Shown here piece by piece: positions 49,403 to 60,279 of a stretch of DNA of 64,000 nucleotides. Source of the DNA: Marinobacterium halophilum. GTDB taxonomy: Bacteria > Pseudomonadota > Gammaproteobacteria > Pseudomonadales > Balneatricaceae. The notes below the pieces were generated by a model. It saw only the letters and a list, made by a program, of their open reading frames with translations. It made no database searches and was not told where the DNA came from. Position numbers and translations under genes: made by a program. The stretch covers positions 26,986 through 90,985 of the forward strand of contig NZ_PYGI01000021.1 of assembly GCF_003014615.1 (NCBI RefSeq). Reading direction: 5' to 3'. The stretch's first letter is position 1. Each line of letters begins with the position of its first letter.

Positions 49403-50323
49403 GTGCGAAGTAAGAAGGATTACCTGCTGTTGTCCGGCAAGGGGATGATGATGGGAGCAGCGGATGCGGTTCCCGGTGTGTCCGGTGGGACCATTGCGTT
49501 TATTACCGGCATTTATGAAGAGCTGATCGACACCCTTAAACAGTTCAATCCTGAAGCGGTTCGGATCCTGTTCAGTGAGGGGCTGCTATCCTGCTGGCGC
49601 TATGTGAATGGCAATTTCCTGCTGGCGTTGTTCAGCGGCATTTTGCTCAGTCTGGTATCGGTGTCGCACCTGGTGCTGTACCTGCTGGAAGCTCATCCGA
49701 TCCTGTTATGGTCGTTCTTTTTCGGTCTGATCGTGGCTTCGACCTGGAGTGTCGTCCGTCATGTGCGGGGCTGGAATGCCAACCTGGTGGCAATGTTTGT
49801 CAGCGGTACATTGCTGGCCTACCTGCTAACCGAGCAGGCGCCGGGGGTCGTGGAAGCGACCTCCCTGATGGTATTTCTGGCGGGCATGATTGCCATCTGT
49901 GCGATGATTCTTCCAGGCATATCCGGCAGTCTTATTCTGCTGCTGATGGGTATGTATACCCCGATTCTGGGTGCCATCAAGGGGCTGGAATGGGTCACGC
50001 TGGGGCTGTTTGCAAGTGGCTGTATCATCGGTTTGCTGAGCTTTTCCCGCGTGTTGAGCTGGGCCTTTCACCACCACCGAATGCTGACACTGGCGCTGCT
50101 GGGCGGCTTCATGCTGGGCTCGTTGAACAAGGTGTGGCCGTGGAAGTATACGCTCTCCTACACCATTGATCGTCACGGTGAAGAAGTGCCGTTGCTGCAG
50201 GATAATCTCTTGCCTGGCAGCTATGAAATGTTGACCGGACTCAGTTCCGGGTTCTGGCCCGCCATTGCCCTGATGTGTGTCGGCGCGTTACTCGGATTAC
50301 TGATGGACCGCCAGCAGAACTGA
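49403..50323 (+). CDS. DUF368 membrane protein, probable undecaprenyl-phosphate transporter
   Basis: 306-residue polytopic membrane protein with about eight to ten hydrophobic helices. The conserved N-terminal ADAVPGVSGGTIAFITGIYE is diagnostic of DUF368, and a second related loop, MILPGISGSLILLLMGMY, lies near residue 170, suggesting an internal repeat. DUF368 proteins (PopT) have been shown to return undecaprenyl phosphate across the inner membrane for reuse in envelope synthesis. The start is GTG 49403, with AGGA 7 bases upstream. The location between pcm and nlpD links it to stationary-phase envelope genes. Confidence 0.82.
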   Translation: MRSKKDYLLLSGKGMMMGAADAVPGVSGGTIAFITGIYEELIDTLKQFNPEAVRILFSEGLLSCWRYVNGNFLLALFSGILLSLVSVSHLVLYLLEAHPILLWSFFFGLIVASTWSVVRHVRGWNANLVAMFVSGTLLAYLLTEQAPGVVEATSLMVFLAGMIAICAMILPGISGSLILLLMGMYTPILGAIKGLEWVTLGLFASGCIIGLLSFSRVLSWAFHHHRMLTLALLGGFMLGSLNKVWPWKYTLSYTIDRHGEEVPLLQDNLLPGSYEMLTGLSSGFWPAIALMCVGALLGLLMDRQQN

Positions 50324-50337
50324 AATGGGAGGCAGGG

Positions 50338-51108
50338 TTGCCATATCGTCTGTTGCTTGCGTTGTTCTGCCTGAGTGCTCTGCTGGGTGGCTGTTCAACC
50401 GGCTATGCGCCGGTTTCCGAGCAGTCGTTGGGTGCCAGGCAGGCGGCCAAGCAACCGGCCCCTGCCCGTTACAAGGTCCGGCGAGGCGATACACTGTACT
50501 CAATCGCCTTTCGTTACGGTCTGGATTACCGCCAGGTGGCACGCTGGAACAGCGTTGACCGCCGCTACTTCATTTACCCCGGACAGGTGTTGAGCTTGCG
50601 AGCACCTGCTGTCGCCGCTCGTCCCGCTACGTCCAAACCTGCAGCCAAGCCTGTTGCCTCAACGCCGCCGCAGTCGGCGTCACGTCCAGTCAGTAGTACC
50701 TCCAAACCGCGCCCGTCACCCGCGGCCACAGGACCGGTGCGTTGGCTCTGGCCCCATCAAGGTAAAATCATTCAGGCCTTTGGCCGTGGCCAGCCTGCCA
50801 ACAAGGGGCTGGATATTGCCGGCAAGGCGGGCGAGAGTGTCAAGGCTGCAGCATCCGGTGAAGTGGTGTATGCCGGGAACGGCCTGCTGGGTTATGGCAA
50901 TATGGTCATCGTCAATCACGACAAACGCTACCTGAGTGCCTATGCACATAACAGTCGCATCTTCGTGCGAGAGGGTGATAAGGTTAAAGCTGGTGAAAAA
51001 ATAGCCGAAATAGGTAAAACTGGTGCTACCCGCACGATGCTGCATTTCGAAATCAGGCGTGACGGGGATCCGGTGGATCCGTTGAGGTATCTGCCCAAGC
51101 GGCAATAA
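50338..51108 (+). CDS. nlpD: NlpD-like murein hydrolase activator
   Basis: Outer-membrane lipoprotein that activates amidase AmiC during daughter-cell separation. Of the 256 residues, the signal MPYRLLLALFCLSALLGGC gives lipobox Cys19. LysM lies at about 44-88 (YKVRRGDTLYSIAFRYGL), a Pro/Ala/Ser linker at about 92-128 and a LytM/M23 domain at about 135-250. The first zinc-ligand His is replaced (NKGLDIAG) and only LHFEIR keeps a late His, so the domain is degenerate and non-catalytic, as in NlpD. TTG 50338 is used because GGGAGG lies 5 bases upstream and it starts the signal peptide. Confidence 0.92.
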   Translation: MPYRLLLALFCLSALLGGCSTGYAPVSEQSLGARQAAKQPAPARYKVRRGDTLYSIAFRYGLDYRQVARWNSVDRRYFIYPGQVLSLRAPAVAARPATSKPAAKPVASTPPQSASRPVSSTSKPRPSPAATGPVRWLWPHQGKIIQAFGRGQPANKGLDIAGKAGESVKAAASGEVVYAGNGLLGYGNMVIVNHDKRYLSAYAHNSRIFVREGDKVKAGEKIAEIGKTGATRTMLHFEIRRDGDPVDPLRYLPKRQ

Positions 51109-51163
51109 TAATAATAACCAGAGCAAGACGGGGCTGCCTGTCTGGACTACCTGGGGGTGAAGA

Positions 51164-52204
51164 ATGGTAAGTGTAGGTGAAGATACGCGTTATGCTGCGC
51201 AGAGCAGCGAACATGATGCTGATGACGAACGTCGTCAGGAAATGCTGGATGACACGGATGATGACCGTGACGAGGTGAACGACAAGGATGCGGGTGATGA
51301 TGATGCGCCCAAGTTCATGGACAGTGGCCGTGGGCGTGGTTCCATGGCGCACAAGGATCTGGTCAATGCCCGTTCGCTGGATGCAACCCAGCTATATCTG
51401 AATGAGATCGGCTTCTCGCCGTTGTTGACCGCACAGGAGGAGGTGTACTTTTCTCGCCTGGCACTGAAAGGAGATGATGCGGCCCGCAAGCGCATGATCG
51501 AGAGCAACCTTAGGCTCGTGGTTAAAATCGCCCGCCGCTATATCAACCGTGGCTTGACTCTGCTTGACCTGATCGAGGAGGGTAACCTAGGGTTGATTCG
51601 CGCGGTGGAAAAATTTGATCCCGAACGCGGCTTCCGCTTTTCCACTTATGCGACCTGGTGGATCCGTCAAACCATTGAGCGTGCGATCATGAATCAGACC
51701 CGGACCATTCGTCTGCCGATTCATGTAGTCAAAGAACTCAATGTCTATCTGCGGGCCTCCCGCGAGCTGGCTCAGAAGCTTGATCATGAACCTACCGCTG
51801 AAGAAATAGCGGCCCTGGTGGATAAGCCGGTGGCCAATGTGGAGCGGATGATGGGGCTCAATGAGCGCGTCAGTTCGGTGGATGTGCCAGCCGGTCAGGG
51901 GGCGGATAAACCGCTGCTGGAAACCATCGCCGATCAGGGTGCAACAGACCCTGAAACACTGCTGCAGAACAACAACATCAGCGGTAACCTGAATCGCTGG
52001 CTGGGGATGCTGCCGGACAAGCATGCCGACGTGCTTTCACGTCGTTTCGGTTTGCGCGGCTACGAGATGAGCACGCTGGAACAGGTCGGTCAGGAGATCG
52101 GGTTGACGCGTGAGCGGGTGCGTCAAATCCAGGTCGAAGCACTGCGCAAACTGCGCGAGATCGTCGAAAATAACGGCCTGACCGGCGAAGATCTGCTGCA
52201 ATAG
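51164..52204 (+). CDS. rpoS: RNA polymerase sigma factor RpoS
   Basis: Stationary-phase and general-stress sigma factor. In 346 residues an acidic N-terminal stretch (about 15-50) precedes region 1.2 ([16 protein letters not shown]). Region 2 contains [12 protein letters not shown] and [14 protein letters not shown], and region 4 contains [19 protein letters not shown]. Promoters for rpoS usually lie within nlpD; the leader here starts in a run of ATA triplets (51105-51117). Position after nlpD and the lack of a long region 1.1 separate it from RpoD. Confidence 0.96.
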   Translation: MVSVGEDTRYAAQSSEHDADDERRQEMLDDTDDDRDEVNDKDAGDDDAPKFMDSGRGRGSMAHKDLVNARSLDATQLYLNEIGFSPLLTAQEEVYFSRLALKGDDAARKRMIESNLRLVVKIARRYINRGLTLLDLIEEGNLGLIRAVEKFDPERGFRFSTYATWWIRQTIERAIMNQTRTIRLPIHVVKELNVYLRASRELAQKLDHEPTAEEIAALVDKPVANVERMMGLNERVSSVDVPAGQGADKPLLETIADQGATDPETLLQNNNISGNLNRWLGMLPDKHADVLSRRFGLRGYEMSTLEQVGQEIGLTRERVRQIQVEALRKLREIVENNGLTGEDLLQ

Positions 52205-52226
52205 CAGACCTTCGCCCGGTGCCGGA

Positions 52227-52550
52227 TCAACGCTCCAGATACTGCAGCTTGTCCGGCACGCCGTCCCACTGCTCGGCATCCGGCAAGGGTGCCTTGCGTA
52301 CGGTGATATTGGGCCATACTTCCGCCAGCTCGGCATTGAGCGAGTAGAATTTGTCCTGCTCGGGGCTCAGGTCGTCCTCGTGCAGAATCGCCTCGGCCGG
52401 GCACTCCGGCTCACACAGGCCGCAGTCGATACATTCGTCCGGATGGATCACCAGAAAATTCGGACCTTCGTAAAAACAGTCGACCGGACAGACGTCGACA
52501 CAGTCGGTGTACTTACAGCGGATGCAGTTCTCGGTCACGATGTAGGTCAT
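52227..52550 (-). CDS. fdxA: 7Fe ferredoxin FdxA
   Basis: Small electron carrier, 107 residues, with one 3Fe-4S and one 4Fe-4S cluster. The first Cys set is in [19 protein letters not shown] and the second in [17 protein letters not shown], as in Azotobacter ferredoxin I, followed by a ~45-residue C-terminal tail typical of FdxA. It converges on rpoS and lies downstream of mutS on the same strand (58-base gap), the standard rpoS-fdxA-mutS layout. Confidence 0.96.
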   Translation of the reverse strand: MTYIVTENCIRCKYTDCVDVCPVDCFYEGPNFLVIHPDECIDCGLCEPECPAEAILHEDDLSPEQDKFYSLNAELAEVWPNITVRKAPLPDAEQWDGVPDKLQYLER

Positions 52551-52608
52551 CGTTCAGCTCTCCTTGGTGCCAGTCTGCTAGCAGTATAGTGTGCCGTATC
52601 CGATCTGA

Positions 52609-55227
52609 TCATGACAGCAGAGCCTTGAGTGCGTAAAGCTGCTCAAGTGCTTGCCGTGGCGTCAGCTCATCGGGGTTCAGTTCATGCAGTTGACGTTCGG
52701 CGGCGGAGGGCTGGTAGCTGACAAACAGATCGCTTTGTACCGGCTCTTCGACACGATGGATGACTTCGGGGGCAGGGTTGCGGGTCACGTTTTCGCTGTA
52801 GTCGCGGCTATCCTGCTCCAGCACGACCAGCTTGTCCCGAGCGCTTTGAATGACACCGGCGGGAATGCCGGCCAGCTGAGCCACCTGCAGGCCATAGCTC
52901 TGACTGGCGGGCCCGTCCTGCACTTCATGCATGAATACGATGTGATCATTATGTTCAACGGCTGTCAGATGTACGTTGGCGACGCCATTTTCCCGTTCCG
53001 GCAAGCCGGTAAGTTCGAAGTAGTGGGTGGCAAACAGGGTAAATGCCTTGACCTCGCGGGCAAGGAATTCGGCACAGGACCAGGCCAGTGACAGGCCATC
53101 AAACGTGCTGGTGCCACGACCGACTTCGTCCATCAGCACCAGGCTGCGGGCCGTGGCGTTGTGCAGAATGTTGGCGGTTTCGGTCATCTCCACCATGAAG
53201 GTGGAGCGGCCACCGGCGAGGTCATCCGATGACCCCATGCGCGTAAAGATGCGGTCGACGATGCCGATGGTGGCGGCCGCTGCCGGCACATAGCTGCCGA
53301 TATGAGCCAGCAGGGTGATCAATGCGGCCTGGCGCATATAGGTGGATTTACCACCCATGTTGGGGCCGGTAATGACCAACATGTGGCGGTCAGGATCCAG
53401 TACCAGATCATTGGCGACGAAGGGTGTGTCCAGTACGGCTTCGACCACTGGATGGCGGCCCTGGCTGATGTTCAGGCAAGGCTCCTCAACCAGCTGAGGC
53501 CGTTGGTAATCAAGAGCAAATGCCCGCCCGGCCAGGGTGTTGAGCACGTCCAGCTCGGCCAGCGCCGCCGCACTTTCCTGCAATGGAGCCAACTCGGCTG
53601 CCAGCATTTCGAGCAGGGCATCATAAAGCCCCTTTTCTCGGGCTAGCGCCTTGCTCTTGGCACTCAGCGCCTTGTCTTCAAACGCTTTCAACTCCGGGGT
53701 GATGAAGCGCTCGGCGTTCTTGAGTGTTTGCCGCCGAATATATTCGGCTGGCATGTCCACCGCCTGCGCCTTGCTGACTTCGATATAGTAACCGTGTACC
53801 CGGTTGTAGCCGACCTTGAGGGTGGTGATATCGGTACGGGCGCGTTCACGTGCTTCCAGCTGCAATAGAAAGTCGCCGGCGTTTTCGCTCAGGCCGCGCA
53901 GTTCATCCAATTCGGCATCGTAACCGGCAGCAATCACACCGCCATCGCGGATTACTACAGGTGGCCCGTCAATGATGGCGCGAGCCAGCAGGTCAGCCTG
54001 TTCCGGGAAGGTGGTGATGGTGCTGGCCAAGGCGGTAATGCGTGCGGAATCATTGCGGCCCATTGACTGCTGCAGCGTGGGTAGAACGGCCAGTGCATTG
54101 CGCAGGCGTTCAAGGTCGCGCGGGCGCGCAGAACGCAGGGCTATACGTGACAGGATGCGTTCCATATCGCCGATCGCCTTGAGCTGTTCGGCAATGGTAT
54201 CGCTGCAGTCCGGGCGCAGCAGCCAGCGAATGGCGTCCTGGCGGGCTTCCAGTGTTGCCCGGTCACGCAGGGGGCGATGCAGCCAACGACGCAGCAGGCG
54301 GCTGCCCATGGGGGTGCGACACTTGTCCAGCACGGCGGCCAGCGTATTCGTGCGGCCACCGGACAGGTTCAGATCCAGCTCCAGATTGCGCCGGGTCGCG
54401 GCATCCAGGATTACGGCCTCGTCATGCTGCTCCACCTGCAACCGGCGGATATGGGGTAACTGGCTACGTTGGGTATCACGGGCATATTGCAGCAGGCAGC
54501 CAGCCGCACAGATGGCGAGGGTCAGGTGGTCGCAGCCAAAGCCGCTCAAATCGCGGGTATTGAACTGGTCGCACAACAGCCGCTCGGCGGTATCGGCTTC
54601 GAATTCCCAGGGCGGGCGGGCGTGGGCGCCGGTGCGTTTGCTCAGGCAAACCGGAACCTCGGTATCATCCGGGTATAGCAGTTCTGCTGGACGCAGGCGT
54701 TCCAGCTCAGTCAGCAGGGCGGCTTCGCTGTCCACTTCGAACAGGCTGAAACGCCCCGAACTGATGTCGATCATGGCCAGGCCAAAACGGTCATCCTGAC
54801 GGGCGACGGCCATCAGCAGGTTGTCCTGATGTTCGTCGAGCAACGCTTCGTCAGTCAATGTGCCTGGGGTGACAATGCGGACCACTTCGCGTGCGACAGG
54901 GCCTTTGCTGGTGGCCGGATCACCCACCTGTTCACAGATGGCCACCGATTCGCCGGCACGTACAATGCGGGCGATGTAATTGTCGGCTGAATGGTAGGGA
55001 ATACCGGCCATGGGGATCGGATTGCCAGCCGATTTGCCGCGGGCGGTCAGCGAGATATCCAGCAGCTGTGAAGCGCGCTTGGCATCATCATGGAACAGCT
55101 CGTAGAAGTCACCCATGCGGTAGAAGAGCAACTGGTTCGGGTGCTGGGCTTTGATGCGCAGGTACTGCTGCATCATCGGGGTGTGCTGAGTGTTCTTGCC
55201 TGCTGAGGACATATCGGAAACGGTCAT
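52609..55227 (-). CDS. mutS: DNA mismatch repair protein MutS
   Basis: Recognises base mismatches and recruits MutL. In 872 residues the mismatch-contacting Phe-x-Glu is in RMGDFYELF near residue 40. Connector and lever domains fill the middle, and the ATPase Walker A is [13 protein letters not shown] near 630, with [12 protein letters not shown] (Walker B/signature) near 710 and [10 protein letters not shown] after it. A C-terminal tetramerisation tail is present. Ribosome-binding spacing at ATG 55227 is poor; ATG 55212 is an alternative. Divergent from pncC. Confidence 0.97.
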   Translation of the reverse strand: MTVSDMSSAGKNTQHTPMMQQYLRIKAQHPNQLLFYRMGDFYELFHDDAKRASQLLDISLTARGKSAGNPIPMAGIPYHSADNYIARIVRAGESVAICEQVGDPATSKGPVAREVVRIVTPGTLTDEALLDEHQDNLLMAVARQDDRFGLAMIDISSGRFSLFEVDSEAALLTELERLRPAELLYPDDTEVPVCLSKRTGAHARPPWEFEADTAERLLCDQFNTRDLSGFGCDHLTLAICAAGCLLQYARDTQRSQLPHIRRLQVEQHDEAVILDAATRRNLELDLNLSGGRTNTLAAVLDKCRTPMGSRLLRRWLHRPLRDRATLEARQDAIRWLLRPDCSDTIAEQLKAIGDMERILSRIALRSARPRDLERLRNALAVLPTLQQSMGRNDSARITALASTITTFPEQADLLARAIIDGPPVVIRDGGVIAAGYDAELDELRGLSENAGDFLLQLEARERARTDITTLKVGYNRVHGYYIEVSKAQAVDMPAEYIRRQTLKNAERFITPELKAFEDKALSAKSKALAREKGLYDALLEMLAAELAPLQESAAALAELDVLNTLAGRAFALDYQRPQLVEEPCLNISQGRHPVVEAVLDTPFVANDLVLDPDRHMLVITGPNMGGKSTYMRQAALITLLAHIGSYVPAAAATIGIVDRIFTRMGSSDDLAGGRSTFMVEMTETANILHNATARSLVLMDEVGRGTSTFDGLSLAWSCAEFLAREVKAFTLFATHYFELTGLPERENGVANVHLTAVEHNDHIVFMHEVQDGPASQSYGLQVAQLAGIPAGVIQSARDKLVVLEQDSRDYSENVTRNPAPEVIHRVEEPVQSDLFVSYQPSAAERQLHELNPDELTPRQALEQLYALKALLS

Positions 55228-55329
55228 CCTGTTACGGAGGGATTGAATCGGTGTCGGCTCGGGGTTTTAATGGCAGGATTGTACGTCAAACATGACAGCC
55301 TGCGTAGTCGTGGCTCTGGAGTAACTGGT

Positions 55330-55806
55330 ATGAAAAATCTGGCACAGAAAGTGGGTGAAGCACTGTTGGCAAAAGGGATGAAGCTGGCCACAGCCGAGTC
55401 CTGTACCGGAGGCTGGGTGGCTCAGGCCGTGACCGCGGTGCCGGGCAGTTCGCATTGGTTCGATTGTGGATTTGTCTCCTACTCCAACACCGCCAAGCAG
55501 AAAATGTTGGGTGTGGATTTGGCGGTGCTTGAACAAAGCGGCGCGGTCAGTGAGCCAGTAGTCGCACAGATGGCCGAAGGCGCATTGCGTAACAGTGAGG
55601 CCGGCATTGCCGTTGCCATCAGCGGTATTGCCGGTCCCGACAGCGATGTTGGCAGGAAGCCAGTGGGCACGGTGTGGTTTGCCTGGGCGATAGCGGGCCA
55701 TCCGACCGTAACCTGCCTGAGTTTCTTCAACGGTGATCGTGACGAGATCCGTCAGCAGGCCGTCGAGCAGGCGCTGGAAGGCGTCATGGCTTATCTGCCG
55801 CATTGA
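55330..55806 (+). CDS. pncC: Nicotinamide-nucleotide amidohydrolase PncC (CinA C-terminal type)
   Basis: Hydrolyses nicotinamide mononucleotide to nicotinate mononucleotide in the pyridine-nucleotide salvage cycle. The 158-residue protein is a stand-alone CinA C-terminal domain with TAESCTGGWVAQAVTAVPGSS-type (residues 20-40) and VAISGIAGPDS (near 101) motifs. ATG 55330 follows GGAG by 9 bases; an in-frame upstream extension is not conserved. It sits directly before recA, as in many gammaproteobacteria. Confidence 0.95.
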   Translation: MKNLAQKVGEALLAKGMKLATAESCTGGWVAQAVTAVPGSSHWFDCGFVSYSNTAKQKMLGVDLAVLEQSGAVSEPVVAQMAEGALRNSEAGIAVAISGIAGPDSDVGRKPVGTVWFAWAIAGHPTVTCLSFFNGDRDEIRQQAVEQALEGVMAYLPH

Positions 55807-55846
55807 CCGACAAGAGGTTGCAATCTGATCAGGGTATGAAATAATA

Positions 55847-55862
55847 CTGTCCAGATATACAG
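55847..55862. promoter_or_regulatory. LexA box upstream of recA
   Basis: CTGTCCAGATATACAG matches the gammaproteobacterial SOS operator CTGT-N8-ACAG exactly, and the palindrome extends to TACTGT...ACAGTA (55845-55864). It lies 34 bases before the recA start, so recA-recX should be repressed by LexA and induced by DNA damage. Confidence 0.92.
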
Positions 55863-55895
55863 TACTTAACCACTCGGCCAATTAAAGGTTTCCCG

Positions 55896-56942
55896 ATGGA
55901 CGCAAACAGAAAGAAAGCGTTGGATGCAGCACTGTCACAGATTGAACGTCAGTTCGGCAAGGGTGCCGTCATGCGCATGGGGGATAAGCCCCGTGAAGCG
56001 ATGCCCGCGGTTTCTACCGGCTCCCTCGGGCTGGATATCGCGCTGGGTATTGGCGGCTTGCCGTATGGCCGTGTGGTTGAGATCTACGGCCCGGAATCGT
56101 CCGGTAAGACAACGCTGACGCTTCAGGTTATTGCGCAGGCGCAGAAGCAGGGTAAAACCTGTGCGTTTGTGGATGCCGAGCATGCGCTGGATCCGATCTA
56201 TGCCGAGAAACTGGGTGTGGATGTGGATGCCTTGCTGGTATCTCAGCCGGATACCGGTGAGCAGGCGCTTGAAATCACTGACATGCTGACCCGTTCGGGT
56301 GCGGTTGATGTCATTGTGGTCGACTCGGTGGCAGCGCTGGTGCCGAAAGCTGAAATCGAAGGCGAAATGGGTGACTCGCACGTCGGCCTGCAGGCGCGCT
56401 TGATGTCCCAGGCGCTGCGTAAACTGACCGGCAGCGTTAAACAGTCCAACTGTCTGCTGGTGTTCATCAACCAGATCCGCATGAAGATCGGGGTGATGTT
56501 CGGTAACCCTGAAACGACTACCGGCGGTAACGCGCTCAAGTTCTATGCATCCGTGCGTCTGGATATTCGTCGCATCGGTGCGGTCAAGCAGGGCGACGAA
56601 GTGATCGGTAACGAAACCCGCGTCAAGGTGGTCAAGAACAAGGTATCGCCGCCGTTCCGTCAGGCTGAATTCCAGATCCTTTATGGTCAGGGCATTTACC
56701 ATATGGGCGAAGTGGTTGATCTGGGTGTACAGCAGGGTCTGGTTGACAAGGCCGGTGCCTGGTATGCCTACAAGGGTGACAAGATCGGACAGGGCAAGGC
56801 AAATGCTGCCAAGTACCTGGATGAGCACCCGGATGTCGCCGAGGAGATCGAAACCGAGCTGCGTTCACGACTGCTCAACGTCGCCAAGCCAAAGGCTGAA
56901 GCGGCTCAGGCAGCCGAAGACACCGAACAGCTGGATCTCTGA
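55896..56942 (+). CDS. recA: Recombinase RecA
   Basis: Strand-exchange protein and LexA co-protease, 348 residues. Walker A is [13 protein letters not shown] near residue 67 and the catalytic Glu lies in [10 protein letters not shown]. The loop-2 DNA-binding segment is [17 protein letters not shown] near 205, with an acidic C-terminal tail ([15 protein letters not shown]). It is controlled by the LexA box just upstream and followed by an attenuator and recX. Confidence 0.98.
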   Translation: MDANRKKALDAALSQIERQFGKGAVMRMGDKPREAMPAVSTGSLGLDIALGIGGLPYGRVVEIYGPESSGKTTLTLQVIAQAQKQGKTCAFVDAEHALDPIYAEKLGVDVDALLVSQPDTGEQALEITDMLTRSGAVDVIVVDSVAALVPKAEIEGEMGDSHVGLQARLMSQALRKLTGSVKQSNCLLVFINQIRMKIGVMFGNPETTTGGNALKFYASVRLDIRRIGAVKQGDEVIGNETRVKVVKNKVSPPFRQAEFQILYGQGIYHMGEVVDLGVQQGLVDKAGAWYAYKGDKIGQGKANAAKYLDEHPDVAEEIETELRSRLLNVAKPKAEAAQAAEDTEQLDL

Positions 56943-56961
56943 TCCATACTGAAGTTATCCA

Positions 56962-56981
56962 CAGGGGCCCTCGGGCCCCTG
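56962..56981 (+). terminator. recA-recX intergenic hairpin
   Basis: CAGGGGCC and GGCCCCTG pair around a CTCG loop; T content downstream is modest (TTGCGTTTG). Likely a partial terminator that lowers recX expression relative to recA, as known in E. coli. Confidence 0.7.
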
Positions 56982-57003
56982 TTGCGTTTGGGGGGCAATA
57001 AAT

Positions 57004-57474
57004 ATGGCCAGAGAACTGGAAACGACAGCGGATATGCGCAATGCAGCCATTGCGTTGCTGGCGCGGCGTGAATACAGCCGTGCCGAGCTGGAACGCAAAC
57101 TGGGCAGTCGGGTGGCCGAACCGGCACTGCTGACGCAGGTTCTGGATCAACTTGAAGTCGATGGATACCAAAGTGATCAGCGTTTTGCCGAAGTGTTTAC
57201 GCGCAGCCGGTTGGGCTCGGGTTACGGACAAATGCGCATCCGTCAGGAGTTGCAGCGCAAGGGTATAGAGCGTGACCGGATCAATCAGGTGATTGAGGCG
57301 CAGGAAATCGATAGTCGCCAACTGGCGCGTGAGTGCCATCAGCGCCGGTTTGGCGACCGGCCGGTGCAGGATCAGAAAGACTATGCCAAGCGCATGCGTT
57401 TTCTGGTCAGTCGCGGATTCTCGTTTGAGGATGCTCGCCTTGCCATTACGCGCGCAGCGGATGACGAGGGTTAA
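57004..57474 (+). CDS. recX: RecA regulator RecX
   Basis: Binds RecA filaments and limits their extension. The 156-residue product is helical throughout, with the RecX repeats visible: ALLARREYSRAELERKL, LEVDGYQSDQRFAEVFTRSR, IRQELQRKGIERD and RMRFLVSRGFSFEDAR. It is co-transcribed with recA at low level through the attenuator. Start at ATG 57004. Confidence 0.95.
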   Translation: MARELETTADMRNAAIALLARREYSRAELERKLGSRVAEPALLTQVLDQLEVDGYQSDQRFAEVFTRSRLGSGYGQMRIRQELQRKGIERDRINQVIEAQEIDSRQLARECHQRRFGDRPVQDQKDYAKRMRFLVSRGFSFEDARLAITRAADDEG

Positions 57475-57523
57475 AAACAATCGGTCCGGGTGAAAAGCTA
57501 TCGTACATTTTTTACCCGCGTTA

Positions 57524-57581
57524 TATACTTGACGGCTAATTTTTGCGTACAAATCCCCGCTTTTTATCAGCTTGAAAGCGG
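57524..57581 (+). promoter_or_regulatory. Candidate alaS promoter and leader hairpin
   Basis: TATACT at 57524-57529 is a good -10 candidate without a clear -35. Downstream, CCGCTTT (57557-57563) pairs with AAAGCGG (57575-57581) in the putative alaS leader. E. coli AlaRS represses its own promoter; nothing here proves the same mechanism. Confidence 0.35.
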
Positions 57582-57620
57582 CTCTGTCGTGCCAATAAGT
57601 ACAGACGCAACGGACCCTAT

Positions 57621-60224
57621 ATGAACTATATGACAAGTGCGGAGATCCGCCAGGCATTTCTCGAGTATTTCAACCAGCAGGGGCATGAAATTATTGCCTC
57701 CAGTCCGCTGATTCCGGGTAACGATCCCACACTGCTGTTCACCAACGCAGGGATGGTCCAGTTCAAGGATGTGTTCCTCGGTTCCGACAAGCGTCCCTAC
57801 AACCGTGCCACCAGCTCACAGCGCTGTGTGCGTGCTGGCGGTAAGCACAACGACCTTGAAAATGTCGGCTACACGGCACGTCATCACACCTTTTTCGAAA
57901 TGCTGGGCAACTTCAGTTTCGGTGACTATTTCAAGCGTGAAGCGATCAAGTTTGCCTGGGAATTCCTGACCCAGCGCCTGGGGCTGCCGGAAGAGCGCCT
58001 TTGGGTTACCGTGCACCATACGGACGATGAAGCGGAGAAAATCTGGAAAGACGAGATGGGTATCAACCCTGACCGCTTCTCCAAACTCGGCGAAGACAAC
58101 TTCTGGGCGATGGGCGATACCGGCCCTTGCGGTCCCTGTACTGAAATCTTCTTTGACCATGGCCCCGATGTGGCCGGTGGTCCTCCGGGCAGCCCGGATG
58201 AAGACGGCGACCGCTACATCGAGATCTGGAACCTGGTATTCATGCAGTACAACCGTTCTGCCGACGGCACCATGGAACCGCTGGCACGTCCGAGTATCGA
58301 CACAGGCATGGGCTTGGAGCGCGTAGCTGCGGTGATGCAGGGCGTACACAGCAACTACGAGATCGATCTGTTCCAGCGTCTGCTCAAGGCCACGGCCGAT
58401 GTGCTGGGGCTGGACAGCATCGACAGCAAGTCGCTGCGCGTGATTGCCGACCATATCCGTTCCTGCTCCTTCCTGATCACCGATGGTGTCATGCCGTCCA
58501 ATGAAGGCCGTGGCTACGTGCTGCGCCGCATCATGCGTCGTGCCATTCGTCACGGTAACAAGCTGGGTGCCAGCGAGCCGTTTTTCCACAAGCTGGTAGC
58601 TCCGCTGGTGCAGGAGATGGGTGAAGCGTACCCGGAACTGGCCAAAATGCAGGCTCAGGTCGAGCGTATTCTGCTGAAGGAAGAGCAGCAGTTTGCCAAG
58701 ACCCTTGAACACGGCATGCAGTTGCTGGAACAGGCGATTGCCCAGATGGACGGTACGATCATTCCGGGTGAAGCCGTATTCCGCCTGTATGACACCTATG
58801 GTTTCCCGGTGGATTTGACTGCCGATGTGGCCCGTGAACATGAATTGACGCTGGATATGGATGGCTTTGAACAGGCGATGGACGCGCAGCGTGAACGTGC
58901 GCGCGCCTCCGGCCAGTTTGCGGTCGACTACAATGACCAGATCAAACTGGAAGGCCAGACGGCGTTTACCGGCTATGACCGTCTGGAAGACCGCTCTGAG
59001 GTGCTTGCGCTCTACCGTGACGGTGAGCAGGTCAATCAGCTGTCTGCCGGCGAGAGCGGTGTTGTCGTGCTGAAGAACACGGCTTTCTACGCCGAATCCG
59101 GTGGCCAGGCTGGTGACCAGGGCATGTTGCGCTGGGATCGTGGTCAGTTTGCCGTTAGCGATTGCACCAAAGAGAGTGGTCATCACCTGCACCATGGCAG
59201 CTTGAGTGAAGGTGTTCTGCAGGTCGGCGATCAGGTTGTGACCGAAGTGGATATGGCCAAGCGTCAGGCAACGGCTCTGAACCACTCGGCAACCCACCTG
59301 CTGCACGCAGCACTGCGCACCGTATTGGGTGACCATGTGCAGCAGAAAGGGTCACTGGTCAATGCTGAGCGCCTGCGCTTCGATTTCGCTCACTTTGAGG
59401 CGATGACGGCTGAACAGGTCGCTGAGGTCGAAGCGATGGTCAATGCACAGATCCGTGCCAACTCGGCGGTTGAAACCGAGTTGATGGAATTGGAAGCCGC
59501 TAAAGAAAAAGGCGCCATGGCGCTGTTCGGCGAAAAATACGATGCGGATGTGCGTGTCCTGAGCATGGGTGGCGATTTCTCGGTTGAGCTTTGTGGCGGT
59601 ACCCATGCCAAGCGGACCGGTGATATCGGTTTGCTGAAGATTGTGGCGGAGAGCGGCATTGCTTCCGGTGTACGTCGTATCGAAGCCGTGACCGGTGCGC
59701 AGGCCCTGCAGTGGGTCAACGGTAACGAACAGGCATTGGGTGAGATCGCAGCACTGGTAAAAGGCTCGCGTGACAGTGCTCTGGACAAGGTGCGTGGCCT
59801 CAATGAGCGTAACCGCCAGTTGGAAAAAGAGATCGAGCGACTGGCAGCCAAGCTGGCCAGCGCCCAGAGCGGTGACCTGCTCAGCCAGGTGCAGGACGTA
59901 AAGGGCATCAAGGTATTGGCCGCCAAGCTTGAGGGGATTGAGCCCAAGGCGTTGCGCGATACGCTGGACCAGTTGAAAAACAAATTGGGCAGTGGCGTAG
60001 TGGTATTGGCCACCGCGCAGGACGACAAGGTCAGCCTGATTGCCGGGGTGACCAAGGATCTGACCGGTCAGATCAAAGCGGGTGATCTGGTACGTGAGCT
60101 TGCCTCACGTCTGGGTGGAAAAGGGGGCGGGCGTCCCGATATGGCGCAAGGTGGTGGCACTGATGTGAGTGCTGTGCCTGCCGCGCTGGATGCGGTGCCC
60201 GAACTGGTTGCGGCCAGCCTGTAA
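57621..60224 (+). CDS. alaS: Alanine--tRNA ligase
   Basis: Class II synthetase charging tRNA-Ala, 867 residues. The catalytic core begins [17 protein letters not shown], with the [15 protein letters not shown] motif near residue 37. The editing domain has [12 protein letters not shown] (near 554) and [13 protein letters not shown], which supply zinc ligands for removing mischarged Ser and Gly. A C-Ala domain with [12 protein letters not shown] lies near the end. ATG 57621 ([11 protein letters not shown]) or ATG 57630 may be used. Followed by lysC after 55 bases. Confidence 0.98.
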   Translation: MNYMTSAEIRQAFLEYFNQQGHEIIASSPLIPGNDPTLLFTNAGMVQFKDVFLGSDKRPYNRATSSQRCVRAGGKHNDLENVGYTARHHTFFEMLGNFSFGDYFKREAIKFAWEFLTQRLGLPEERLWVTVHHTDDEAEKIWKDEMGINPDRFSKLGEDNFWAMGDTGPCGPCTEIFFDHGPDVAGGPPGSPDEDGDRYIEIWNLVFMQYNRSADGTMEPLARPSIDTGMGLERVAAVMQGVHSNYEIDLFQRLLKATADVLGLDSIDSKSLRVIADHIRSCSFLITDGVMPSNEGRGYVLRRIMRRAIRHGNKLGASEPFFHKLVAPLVQEMGEAYPELAKMQAQVERILLKEEQQFAKTLEHGMQLLEQAIAQMDGTIIPGEAVFRLYDTYGFPVDLTADVAREHELTLDMDGFEQAMDAQRERARASGQFAVDYNDQIKLEGQTAFTGYDRLEDRSEVLALYRDGEQVNQLSAGESGVVVLKNTAFYAESGGQAGDQGMLRWDRGQFAVSDCTKESGHHLHHGSLSEGVLQVGDQVVTEVDMAKRQATALNHSATHLLHAALRTVLGDHVQQKGSLVNAERLRFDFAHFEAMTAEQVAEVEAMVNAQIRANSAVETELMELEAAKEKGAMALFGEKYDADVRVLSMGGDFSVELCGGTHAKRTGDIGLLKIVAESGIASGVRRIEAVTGAQALQWVNGNEQALGEIAALVKGSRDSALDKVRGLNERNRQLEKEIERLAAKLASAQSGDLLSQVQDVKGIKVLAAKLEGIEPKALRDTLDQLKNKLGSGVVVLATAQDDKVSLIAGVTKDLTGQIKAGDLVRELASRLGGKGGGRPDMAQGGGTDVSAVPAALDAVPELVAASL

Positions 60225-60279
60225 TTGATGCAGGCGCTGCCGGTACGGATGTTGCCGGCAGCTGAATGGAAACTGGAAA

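Noticed and set aside
50464..51108. Frameshift or loss of function in NlpD because LytM zinc ligands are missing
   Set aside because: NlpD proteins are normally degenerate at these ligands and act as amidase activators, so this is expected.
51105..51118. ATA triplet run after nlpD as a phase-variation tract
   Set aside because: Only about four units, outside coding sequence and not in a recognisable promoter spacer; slippage effects are unlikely.
57816..59336. A 506-codon minus-strand frame inside alaS
   Set aside because: Antisense to a complete alaS; no start signal or domain.
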